64,000 nt of DNA from Lineus longissimus (lineage: Eukaryota > Nemertea > Pilidiophora > Heteronemertea > Lineidae): positions 15,252,001 to 15,316,000 of the forward strand of contig NC_088319.1 in assembly GCF_910592395.1 (NCBI RefSeq), written 5' to 3'. Below, piece after piece: positions 24,011 through 35,600 of this stretch. Each line of letters begins with the position of its first letter. The first letter of the stretch is position 1. Both the position numbers and the translations under genes were made by a program. The notes under the pieces are model-generated. The model saw nothing but the letters and a program-made list of their open reading frames with translations. It did no database searches and was not told the origin of the DNA.

Positions 24011-26105
24011 AAGTGCAGACCATGACCCTTCTGGGACCCCTGATGACTGGCTACACTCATTGGAAACAAAGCTCTGAGTATCTCAAGAGACGCCTGCCAA
24101 GTTTATTAGAGACATACATATAGGTCTAGTTTGTGGTACAGCTATAGTGAATGGAGTGCTAAGAAGACTATATCGAATTGAGAGGCAAATTGTGCACATA
24201 GCTTCCATCTCTGGGTGACTAATCACATATTGGAGCTAAGATTTTCAAAATGCGTAATAGATCCCTTTGATGCACCTACATGTATATCTGTGACTCCTGA
24301 CAGCTGGACCAGGCATATATTGCTCTAGGCTTCGCGGAGACAGACTGGTTGTTCATTTCACTGTTCTCTGCCTTTTGTGAAATCTGAGTGCATCATTTTC
24401 TTCCATTCTCTCCCGTTGTCATTTAAGTTCATCTTCTGTGCGACAAGTGCTTGGTTTTGGGTCACATTTTGGTAAGGAGCATCAAGACGCTTTACAGCAC
24501 AATGTACTTATGACTTTAAGAGTAACCAGCCATTATGCTATGCATAGCGTTGTAGTAGTGACTGACACTATGCAGAAAGCTGTTGTCAACTGCTGAATAA
24601 CATCTCGGATTGTTCCATAGTTAAGTGGAGGACTGTTGCACACAGAAATGTCCCACTAGTGTTCAATTTTAATATCCATTTATCTAAAATTGGTTTTGTG
24701 AGGACATAGTCACTAGTCACAACCAGAAGTCACTTCACGGGTATGAAGACGTTCTTGAGGAACCGATCTGTGAAGATCCGTCGAGTTGCTAGACAAGGGG
24801 TTTATAAGTGGTAAACGCTCTAAAGGACAGTCTCTGCAGGGGTGCCTGTTTCTACTGTGTATCCCTGCAGAAGATCCCTCAAAGGAAAAAGTCAACGCTT
24901 TATTTGCATTTCTCAATATTTATTTCCTCATATAATGACAAGGAACTCAAACAGATACATGTACGTACATGTTGAACATATCATGCTATATGAGTGGGAG
25001 GGATACAGGCCTTGATATTTTAATGAGGGAGGAGATTGATGGGGTACTGTTTGAACTACACATGTTTGTGTCAATTGACTTTCCTACATAGGGAGGCAAA
25101 TTGCATATTCAAAATTATAATGCACCCTTCTTTGTAACGCACCCTTGCACTTCTACTGTACCTTATGAGTACGAAATAAACGTATATACATGTATATAAT
25201 GTACAATTCTTTGAAAAGTGATTTTCTATTTAATGAGCAAGGAAGTCCCCAATTTTATAATACACGTACTTACATTATATGTACAATTATATACAATACA
25301 TCACATGTTCCCTTTTTATGTGATGGATAATAAGTGGGCCGCACCAAGTGGTGTAATAGTCATTATATTACAAGTAAATACAGCCCTGCCCTTGGGTATT
25401 GTGTCAATTTCATAGTGAGGATTCGGAATAACAGGCTCATATACGTAGACTCCACTTTATCGACAATCCTTTTTTTAAAGATTCGTGACCTGTATGCCAA
25501 TACAGGGGCATCCTGGGAGATAACCTGCAAAGATTGCAAGGTTTGACCCAATCAGGAATAAAAGGACTTTGGCCTGTTCAATGCATAATTGGCTGCCCCA
25601 ATTTGATGAAATTGTCTTAGATTGGCGAGTATGTATAAACCATAAAGCAAATATTTTGGTAAACATCACATCCGGCAGGTTAATACACCCAACGTCAGGA
25701 TTACTGAACAACACATTCAAAAACTTAGAGGTCTTCTACTTCAAGAGGTCGAGTTTGACTTTATGTAACTTTGCTTGCCTTCTGATGTGATTTTAGAACG
25801 AAGTTAATCAGGGGCTACAAACATGAGAAAAGAAAAAAATATGTTGAAATTTCACGAAACAAACCTCAAATAAATCTTTACATCCCGCCGCACAGTTTAA
25901 ATTTCTCTATTATGACCTCGACAAGGAATTCTATTGAAAAATGTCTAGATGTCTTTCAGTTTTTCAACACATTTTGGCTGTTTACACGTACAAACATCTT
26001 TATTCATGAGATTTCCATTCAATCTGGGATGTATTGTGTAGGATTAAGGCTCATTGCGAGAGTGTAAGCTAGGCACACACGAATGTCAGGAGCTCAGGTG
26101 AACTC
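24011..26105. other. Intergenic, no gene recognised
   Basis: AT-rich sequence between the minisatellite and the 3' end of the RIPK1-like gene. It holds multiple TACATGTA palindromes. TTTATT at 25999-26004 reads AATAAA on the minus strand, about 105 bp beyond the RIPK-like stop codon, and is a candidate poly(A) signal for that gene. Confidence 0.4.
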
Positions 26106-29100
26106 TCACGCCTTTAACTTCTTGACAACGCTCCGTTTCATCACACTTTCAAGTTCTCGTGCCAGTCGTCCAACTGTTGCACTCGTAGACTCTCTCTGCT
26201 TCCACTGCAGTAGCATCTGATAAATCGTCTCTCGCATTCCGTGGTAATCTGCATCAAATGCATCAAGTTGCCCCTTGGAAAATCGAAGCTTCCTACCGAG
26301 TTCCCGCCACTTTTTCCCAAGATGCTCAGCTACAATGTCAATGTCTCTCTGAGTGACAGGTCTGGTGGAGTCTGGGAAGGAAAACATGATTATGAAATCA
26401 TTCTTCTTGTTAGTATTGTTTGCTTGACAGTCACTCCTGTTCATATGATACAAAAACACCATGCTCAGTCGCATCTGATACCTTTCGGCCCACGACTAAG
26501 GTGAGGTTGGGGATAAGTCCAGTTTCATTTACCCAGTAATCCATAAATATTATCACATGAACTGCCAGCACTGTTTCCAGCTTATTCAACAAATCCTTCA
26601 ATAAAAAGAAAGCCAAAATAACTGCAAACATGCTTTATACCAGTCAACAGTGAAATGCATCTGCCAAATCATTACCTAGGGTTCTTTGGTCTGCGTCTGT
26701 GAGTGGAAGGGGCTTCCTTCCTGCCTTTCTTTTCCCTACAATTTCTATCTTGCTATTCTCACCATAGAGCACCACGGATTCGCCAGATACATTCACAATT
26801 TGAGGTCCACTGCCATCTGAAAAATATGTTAACAACGAGGAGCTTAAAAACTGAGCTTGTGACTGCTTGTCACCTTGTGCCGGTTACTTCACTCTAATTG
26901 TCACATCCCTTGAATCAGAGTAGCATGATCTTGATTCATTGAACCTGGTGTCTATTCTAGGGCAATTAAAACAAAAAGACTGCACCCTTCAGTGAATGAC
27001 ACAGGTCATATCCATAGAATCACATGAATTTGCTGGGAAGGTGTTGGCATGAAACTTTCAAATGGTAGTATGGTTTAGTATGGTTTTTGGAACAATACAC
27101 GAGGGAGAGATGAGGTCAAATTGAAAACATACCAGTGTGCGGGGCATTTCTGTACAAAAGTAATAGCATTTACTTGTCTTTATTCAAATAACCCAATGAA
27201 CTGATCAGACATACTTGTCATGGCCGGAATTCCATTGATGAAGGATTGTATGTTTTGTTGATAGGATGGGACCGTGTTGGACACAAATTGCTGACCCGTC
27301 ATTGGAGCACCCTGCAATAAACAAATAGCCAGCTGAATACATAATGTCCATTTTCTGTACGGCAAACCACAAAATTCTTGTGCCTTTCTATTTTTGCCAT
27401 TCGCAAAAATTTCTGAAAACCCCCCAAAGTTTTGCAATTGCAATCCTAATAAGCTCTTTTCCCCCATTCCTTATTACTATTGTTAGGGTTCTGAAACACA
27501 CTGGGTTTTATGATCCCTTAGGTATTGTAATTATTGAACTAACTGAAGCATGTATCCGAATGTCCGTACTGTAACGGCACTGTGATGTTGGAGTCATAGC
27601 CAGACTTGTATATTAGACATTGCTGCCTTCTTTACCAAGTAAACACTGGACACTTACTGTCGCGTGGAAGTTCGGCAGATTTGGGATACTAGCAGTTCCA
27701 TTCTGTACTCCCTTAAAAAGAATTTGATACATTTATACAATGAATAAAATAATTCTCCTGAAAGTAATCGATCTTCAATCCCAGACATATTTATGGCCAT
27801 GCAAAAGGAACAAAAAAACTATTTCAGTAGATCCAAAAATAGGCCCGGACTTACATGTAGAATCTGTGCTGGGATGGCCCCATTCTGCTGGGCGCTGGGA
27901 GTTCCATTTCGTATTCCCTTAAAAAGAAAATATCACATACATTACAGTACTGCAAACTAAAACATTTTTGTGTCTATTCATTTGCAAAAATTTCTGAAAA
28001 AGTGAACATTTTTTCTAGTTTGGCAAATTACAAAATATTTTCTGTTTTTCAAATTAGAAGCTTATCCCACAAAATGATTTTGACCGGGCTACTCAAAACT
28101 CCCCATCTTTATTGACACTTCCTGTTGCATTACTCTCACCGGGTTCAAGCTGCTTGGATGGGGTTGTATCCCCAGGCTCCTCATCGCATCTGTCAAGCCT
28201 CCATCGCCATTGGCATTACTCGGGGGCAACACAACACGGCTTGATGCCTGACTGCCTCGCTTGACACAAGTCTCCTGTTCTTCATCTTCGCCAACACCAA
28301 CTTGTTCATTTCTTGGCGGATAATGGACTGATTCGCCGCTGGTGGACGACGAACTTCCAAACTTACTTCTCCGAGAGGAAGTACTATTTTGTGACGTTGT
28401 GCCATCGTAGCCGTAACTTTTTCCATCTTCATTTTGCGTCTGACAATCCGCTTCATCAAGATCATCCGTCGCTTGTTGCGACGATTGGGATTGCCAGGTC
28501 TGTGACCTAACAAAACCCGGAGAACCAGAACTGGCATGATATGAGTTGGGCACGTAATCGCTTTGTACCCTCGGATGAGGCACCTGTGGCTGGATCGGAT
28601 GATGAAGAAGCTGAAAAATAGACCAAAATACAAGTTCTGGTAGTATAATAAAAGAAGCTAACAACAACCTTTCCGTTTGTGTCAGTGCAGTCACAGTTGC
28701 AAATTTCAGTATTTCTTTTATTGGGCGTTTCTACCAATTCTAATAAGTCATTCTCAATGTAGGTCACCATGCAGACGCACACGGTTACTTTTAGCCGAAA
28801 AAATGGCAACTTGTAGAAATGATCCTGTGTTGTTCAGAATAGAATACAGAAGACACTTACATCTCTCTTGAGTTCATCTATATCATTAAGAAGTCGATCT
28901 TGGTCACTGATGGTCAGCATACAATTCAGACCTGAAATTGATTCACATGAACATAACTGGCCAAATTATGAGAGCATTTTCCATTTTCTGCATAAAAATC
29001 ACTTTTTGCTTTTTGAAACACAACAATTAGAAATCGTCACCAAGACAGAAGGAAAACCAAGCATTCTTCAAGATTATCATCCATAGCCTTTTTTCATTGT

Positions 29101-31696
29101 TGTGAGTTTTTTGTTTATGTTTAGGCTTGAAATCTTATTTGATAACTTGTCAACATGACTGAGTGTCTACCTTCAAAGTCCGCCCTTTGGTCTGGGGAAT
29201 GCTCGGTTGCCTTGTCCAGAACTTCTACGAAGACAGCAGGGTGACCACCACTGAGCCTTTCAGAATCAACGACACTTTGACCTTTTACCAGAGTTTTCTT
29301 GAGTTCTTCTTCCTTCATAGCTGGAATAAATAAACTAATGCTGGAAATGCGGCACTAAAACAAGGCTGTTGGTAGCTTACTAGTATCCTCCGAATTGAGC
29401 CGACAAATCGCAAGTGGCATGGTCCAGCACTAAAGCCACCTGTTGGGAGGAGCAGCTGTGTGGTTATAACCAGGAGGTCACAGGTTTGACTCTTAAGACA
29501 GGTCAGCACTGTTTCATCTGTGTCCTTGAGCAAGGCACTTGACGTATTTTGTGTCTCTCCAGCCAGGTGTAAAAGTGTTGGTCCACCTAGCTGACAGATA
29601 TGGCCAATGTTGATGTCAAGTCATGAGCATCGTAAAGTCAGCTGCGCTGACATTGTGATATTGCCTAGAAGGTAAGTTTAAACCAGAATATGTCTGGTCT
29701 CAATTTGGGAAACAACGTCAAAGCACAATGGCAAGACGATTATTGTGCAATATGAAAATAAAAAATTCATAGAACGAGGACTTACGTGCAAAAGGATCTG
29801 TAGAACGCTTCAGCAGAGCATACACAATAATCCCAAACCTGTCAAAATGGAAATGGAGATTTTAAGTCAATATTGTTGTGAAGAAAACAGTTACTGTAAA
29901 TTTGATATATGTCAATGTTTCATATGAGTTTTTTTACTCAAAGTCAAAGGCAAAGAGAGGTAAAGAATTCATGTGTTCTGAACCAGAAACTCGGCATAAT
30001 TCAGATATTTGATAAGTCTGACTTTGAAATTAAATGAGACTTACGAATAGACATCTGTAGCCTTGGTGTTAGGTTCAGAAATGTCCTCCATCCTTTCTGG
30101 TGCTCTGAATTTGTAGTCTTCAAATGATTGTTGGTTCTGTGCATAATTTCTTGTCATGGCATAGACCATCTTCAGACCATAGTCAGAAACCTACAGGAGA
30201 AAAACATGTAATTATAGCTGTGAAAAAGTATTAGTAATGTATTAGAACCCCACTTCTATCGATAGATTTCTTCATTTTCCAACGCCATCTATTAAGCTTA
30301 GCAGTACTGACAAAGCCCACGATGTCATCCAGTCATTAGATTAAAACCTCTGATGTCGCAGTTGGCACACGGCGGCACAAAGCCGTGTTTGTTCAAAGTC
30401 ACAGTGGGCAGCTTAAGGGTTAAACCGTCCCACAACGCACCCCCTTTCTCATAACATCTAGAATAGGAAAACCTAAACTCAGATCAAGATGAACCCACCT
30501 TAGCTTGGAAATCTTCTGTCAGGAGAACATTATTCAGGTGCAAGTTCTCATGGAGTATCACTGGCTTGTCTTCCCTCTCAGTGTGTAGGTAAGCCATCCC
30601 TGCCGAAACGTCATGCAGAATGCTCTCTGAGACAGACCACGGTATGTCAACACCTCTTTCCTGTAATAATAATTCAGTGAAATAATACCCTACCACCACT
30701 TCAACATTAGATAGCCTGAGATTCTATGAGAAATGCTCCGGCAGACCCAAATTTTGGAGGAATATTTTGCCCACACTAAATTTGGGCATCCCGAAATTCA
30801 TTTGGACTACACCCTAAGGGGGGTATACTTACCATAAGACTGTAGAGTGAACCATTACTCATATATTTCATCTTGATACCCATTTGTTTCCTTTCTCCGT
30901 GAAGCATATATGCAAGGTAGGCAAGCACATTTGGATGGCGGACATTTCCAATCTTGTCTTTGATGTTTTCTGAAACTTGATCTACGTCTCTGAAAAAAAA
31001 TGTACTTTTTAAGCAACAAATATGGGAATAGAGAGTTTGTATAAAAAAGCATCCAGGCATTGACATTGTCCTTCAATCCATCTTTATGTACTGTTTCACC
31101 TCTGATACGTTTGACGTCATAAACTCATCTGTTGTCAAACAACAAAATCCAGTATATACTTGTAGTACACTCTGATAACTGACAAATTCAACAGTTTTTC
31201 CTTTTTTAAAAACAGAATAATCCAACTTACTCAGACTCACAAATATCCTTGCCACAGATAAATTTCAGCACATACTGTGAGCTTCTGTCAACTCTAAACA
31301 GGACAGTTGGTTCAAATTTGCCTTGCCCTGAAAAAATAATTACAACATGCATGGATGAAATTAAGCATTTATGACAGAGAATCATCCAATTTCAAAAATC
31401 TAGCAAGGAGTGTTAAAAAAGGTCACGGGAGGCTCAGGTTTGACAATTTATCAGGGAACTTGTTTTCGGAGTTACTTTGGCCTTGCGTATTGGAAAATGT
31501 GATAAGAGATATTATATGAGAGGACACAAAGGTCATTTTGGGGGACACTGGCTGTTATGCGGTGGAAGTGGTGGCAGCGGTTAAATTCGCCCCAGAGGGA
31601 TGCTGGGTTTTGCTACTCACCAAGAAATCTGTCCTCAAGGAACCCCGAGGCATATTGAAAGGTACTTTCCTCAGTAGAACTGCTGTTTGCTGCCAT
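26106..31696 (-). CDS. RIPK1-like protein: kinase-like domain, RHIM-like motif, death domain
   Basis: Fourteen exons in transcript order: 31621-31696, 31231-31327, 30833-30989, 30499-30660, 30045-30190, 29786-29838, 29171-29320, 28861-28931, 28140-28610, 27855-27917, 27658-27711, 27215-27311, 26676-26816 and 26106-26371. They give 667 aa with every phase matched (human RIPK1 is 671). Residues about 24-240 form a kinase fold: GQGKF loop, YVLK (K47), HPNVL, ILHENLHLNNVLL (122-124 HEN in place of HRD), DYG (142-144), APE (169-171) and DVYSFG. A long Ser/Gln-rich linker follows. A RHIM-like segment lies at 539-558 (VVLYGENSKIEI) and a death domain at about 580-655 (DIVAEHLGKKWRELGRKL). RIPK1 links death receptors or pattern receptors to NF-kB and cell death. 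Loss of the catalytic Asp suggests a pseudokinase scaffold. RIPK1 orthology rests on architecture and length. Confidence 0.88.
29400..29640 (+). mobile_element. tRNA-derived SINE-like element in an intron of the RIPK-like gene
   Basis: Contains a B-box-like GGAGGTCACAGGTTTGACTC followed about 40 bp later by GTGTCCTTGAGCAAGGCACTT and then CAGCCAGGTGTAAAAGTG. The same body is present in reverse orientation at 40950-41105. A tRNA-like head and shared central domain are typical of tRNA-derived SINEs. Boundaries are approximate. Confidence 0.6.
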
Positions 31697-32574
31697 GTCG
31701 TCTTTTCATACACTGGCCACACTAAGTCTTCAATCGCTGGCAATGCTAAGTCTTCACTGGCAACGCTAACTCTTAAAACTGAAACAAATTATAGAAAGTA
31801 AAGAAAAGAAAGACAATCTTCCCTGAGCAAAATCTTTGGGAGTTGTTCTCATTATTGACACGGCCCTCATGACCTGGAATGACATTGACAGAAGGTACTG
31901 GTAAGACACAAACCATAAAGGCCTTTGCAATACCAATGTTCGGTTTACCTCTCTCGGACTCGGAGTCGGAGAAAGGACCAAGTCGCAGGAATCAATTCTG
32001 AAAGTTGATCTGATCCTACTGCAGTCATGAAAGACTAAAGAGGCTTTAGAATTGTGGTCTGGTAACCTAGATTTAGGTGCATGAATTTTTTATGGAGCTT
32101 TTGCAACACTAACAGGAAGAGACCGAAGGCGAAGAGAAAGGAAAGGGTTTCAAAGTTTTCCTGGTGGAGGAACAAGGAATTTTATCATAGGTCCTGTTGG
32201 TTACTGCCTGACCTGAAGTTGAACTCAACCTGCCACCTTACAATAAGTTACATATTATTAAATGATAATGTACTAGTACACTGTAGTCTACACTGTACCA
32301 TGGAGGTATTGACTATTGTATTAGTAGTTATGTGTTTGACATAGGCCTATTGATAGGCCTAGGGCTAGCCTATGAACTATATCATGAACTTGCCTACTTT
32401 TCATGAAAAGACCCACTGTGTTAAGATGATAAAGAAGCAACACATCTTACCAAAGATATCGTCCTATTCCTAGTTCTTACATAATCAAATGAAATGGATC
32501 GACGTAAAATCGAAGTAAAATCGAAACCAAAACTGATTGCTTTTGGGGGGAATCCCCTAGTTATGTTGGCCTCA

Positions 32575-32582
32575 TGACGTCA
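32575..32582. promoter_or_regulatory. CRE-like palindrome 58 bp upstream of the zinc-finger start codon
   Basis: A perfect TGACGTCA lies in the roughly 940-bp region between the divergent RIPK-like (start 31696) and zinc-finger (start 32640) genes. Likely promoter element. Regulation of either gene is inferred from position only. Confidence 0.35.
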
Positions 32583-32639
32583 TTACCACGCCATCTACCG
32601 AAAGAATTTTCAACGAAGAACCGGAAATTCGGTGTAAAC

Positions 32640-35600
32640 ATGGAGGGCAACTTTTCTGAAAATGGTATTTTTGCGAATTTTAGTAACCAAATAAACAAAA
32701 CCTACAAATCCAAATGAGTATTTCACTAATTTTTCTAGTAGTATACATGTCGTGCTTCAGAAAAAGCACAAGTTTTGAGCCCCGTATACTTTCAACCGTG
32801 CACATTCGCCCCCAACATGTTCAGTCTTGCGTGAGAATTTTTCATTTTTGTATTTGTACATATGACATGATGATATATAGGCCTACATAGGCCTACATAC
32901 CATGTCGGATGTCCATGATGCATACATGATATATGACATGTGTGTCGTGTATAGGACTGGCCCATGGCATAGGCATAACGCATCGCTTTGTTTTAATGTG
33001 GCTCATACAGTTATCATGGCAGTCAACTGAGTGAGCCTCGGCAATGTGAATGTTCAATGTACATTGACATTAGATTAGGCCCTACATTCATTGTGTTTGT
33101 ATGTGAAGTTTCTTGACCCTGTCGAGTGCTGACCTCTCGCAGAGCAATATCGCCTATCGGCTTTTCATTCTTTACAGATGAGGAGGGTAGGCCCAACCCT
33201 GATGGACGCCCACCAACATCTGACACGACGGCCCCGACTTCAGCTGATGACCAGAGTGTCCGAGCCGCCCTCTCTGAACCAGGTATTGTGATGGTGAATG
33301 GTGTTGCAGTTCAAGTCATTGCAGGCAATGCTTCAGGGTATGCAAGTGAAGAGCAGGAGGAGGGGGCAAATGAAACTGGGGATCCAGACAGGGAATCTGT
33401 CTCAAACAAAAATGAAAATGTGGATGAAGATGATGGATCGGATAGTGATAATGAAGATGGGGATGATGATGAAGATGGAGAGGATGGAGAGCCAGAGGAT
33501 GGGGACGAGGATCAGGATGGAACTGAAGAAGCAGGAGAGGTTGCACCAACGAGTGGTTAGTATGAACATAATCAAGACTTCCCCTTCAGTGTTTGTTCTG
33601 CGCTTGTACTTGGAGGTGTTGTTCACTAGGGTATTTTTACATGCTTCTACTACGGTTAGGCCCCAATTGTCAGGTGGGTTTATTGGCCAAGAAACTCCGT
33701 CTTTGGCTACACTCACTCCCACCCCCCAAAAATATTGAAAATTGAAATGGTTGCTGGTGAGGAATGTTAGCAAAAAGTGATTAGTTCTTAGGAGAGAGTC
33801 AGAAGGTCATGACAACATCCATATGCGGGCTGAACTTCTCTAAATTACCGTAGTAATTCACCCGATATGAATACCATTGATTACAGAACCAATAAGAAAC
33901 AGCAGTAACACCCACAACATGATCAGCATATTCAAGAAGGAAGCACAAGACATTCAGGAAAGTTTGATCAACAAAGATACTGCCGAAGAAGGAGATGGAG
34001 ATGATATGGATGCACCTCGGGAGTCTGTGGGCTCGTCGACCGAGAGACGTCGAAGTACAAGAAAGAGAAAAAGCACCCGTAGGTTAATTTTTATCAAGTC
34101 TGCCGGTAATATGACTGTTCCTTCCAGTCCTTCGCCTGCGCCATTGGTGATGTCATACAGGTATAACCTAAAATATTTTACGCGACGATCTGTTTTGAGG
34201 TCTTGATGTCTTAATGACTGGTAGCCCATCTTTGAGCAACTCTTTGATGGTTCAATGTTTATAAAAAAGTCTCGTCTCATTTCAGCTGTTTATCGTATTG
34301 TCACAATGAATGATGATCCCCTAGATGACTTGGATGATGATGATGTCCAAGGCAAGGCTAGGAGAGGGAGGCCAAAAAGGAAACAGTCTATGATGAAGAA
34401 TGAACCAACAGTCACCGATGATGGTAAGATTTTAAAAAAGTTCAACAATACTACGGCTGCTCCTACGTTACGCTGACTTTCACAAGGATATTGCATTGTT
34501 TTGACTAATTGACTGGAAGTCATGTCTCTTTCGTCTCCGCTTTGACATCATTTTGACGCACACTGTAGTGAATTCCCTATTGGGATGCTTATACCGTAAT
34601 GCCCAGGCTGATCTTCATAAGTGCTGTACTGACATCAATACAAGACACTGCCCCTTCAACTTAAATCATTGCGTCGAATGATTTCAGACGAGTATGTTCC
34701 ATCTGATGTGGATGAGGCACAAGAGGATGATACGACTGCATCAAGGCCGCATCCTCACAGAAACAGAATTAGAACACCGTCCGCCAGCAGGACAGGGGAC
34801 CAACAAACATCATCAAGGCGAAGAGTGAAAATAAAGAGGAAGAATACTGTCTCACTTGGTAGGTGGAACTTGTTGCGTTTGCATAAAAAGGTTGTTCTTT
34901 GGCCTCAGAGACACCTTTACAAGAGCATCCCTGTGACCTGTCTCATCAATTAACTTGCTATTTGTGCGGTCAAGGGAGACTAGACAGTGGGTGTTATCAT
35001 GTTTTTAAGTGCTGTTGGTTGTTTGATGGTCATGCGCTTATGTTTTCTAATTCTACTGCTGGGGTTTTTAATCGTACGTAAATGCTTTTTTGACAACATG
35101 GCAGTTCAGAACCAGGGGAGCAAGTTAAGTTATCTAAGATACACTTTATTGTTCTGTGCTGATTATCTTTTACCTGTCATCTTTAGGGGCTGTAAATATG
35201 GAAAAGTGGGTTAAGTTGAAAGAAGAACTTGGTGTAACGCAGGATTACCAGTTTTCAAGAAAGATATTAGACTTTATTGAGGAAAATTTGGAGGATTTTA
35301 AGAAGACAAAGAAACCTAAAATTAAAGGTAAGTGCAACAGTTGCTGCAAAATGTAAATTTAAAACCTTGTTTGTCATTTGTCCAAATAGTTGACAATAGT
35401 GGGTGTCAGCCTGGCTTATCTTTCAGAAAAGCTTTTTGTTTGTTACCTGTCCTGTAACTGATTTATTTTGCTTACAGAAGAACCTCCTGAGGAAACACCG
35501 CCATCAAAATCGTACAATCCACATGCCAGTGAGTCGTCCGATCCGTTTGTCTGCATCCAGACAAACTGGGAGGTGAAACGATGGTATCTGGAGCTGGTCT

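Noticed and set aside
31766-31981. Possible upstream coding exon of the RIPK-like gene
   Set aside because: The ATG at 31696 already gives a complete N terminus leading into the glycine loop at RIPK1-like spacing. The upstream frame has no in-phase junction.
33298-33738. 146-codon frame rich in Met/Lys
   Set aside because: Alternative frame of the Asp/Glu-coding acidic exon of the zinc-finger protein.
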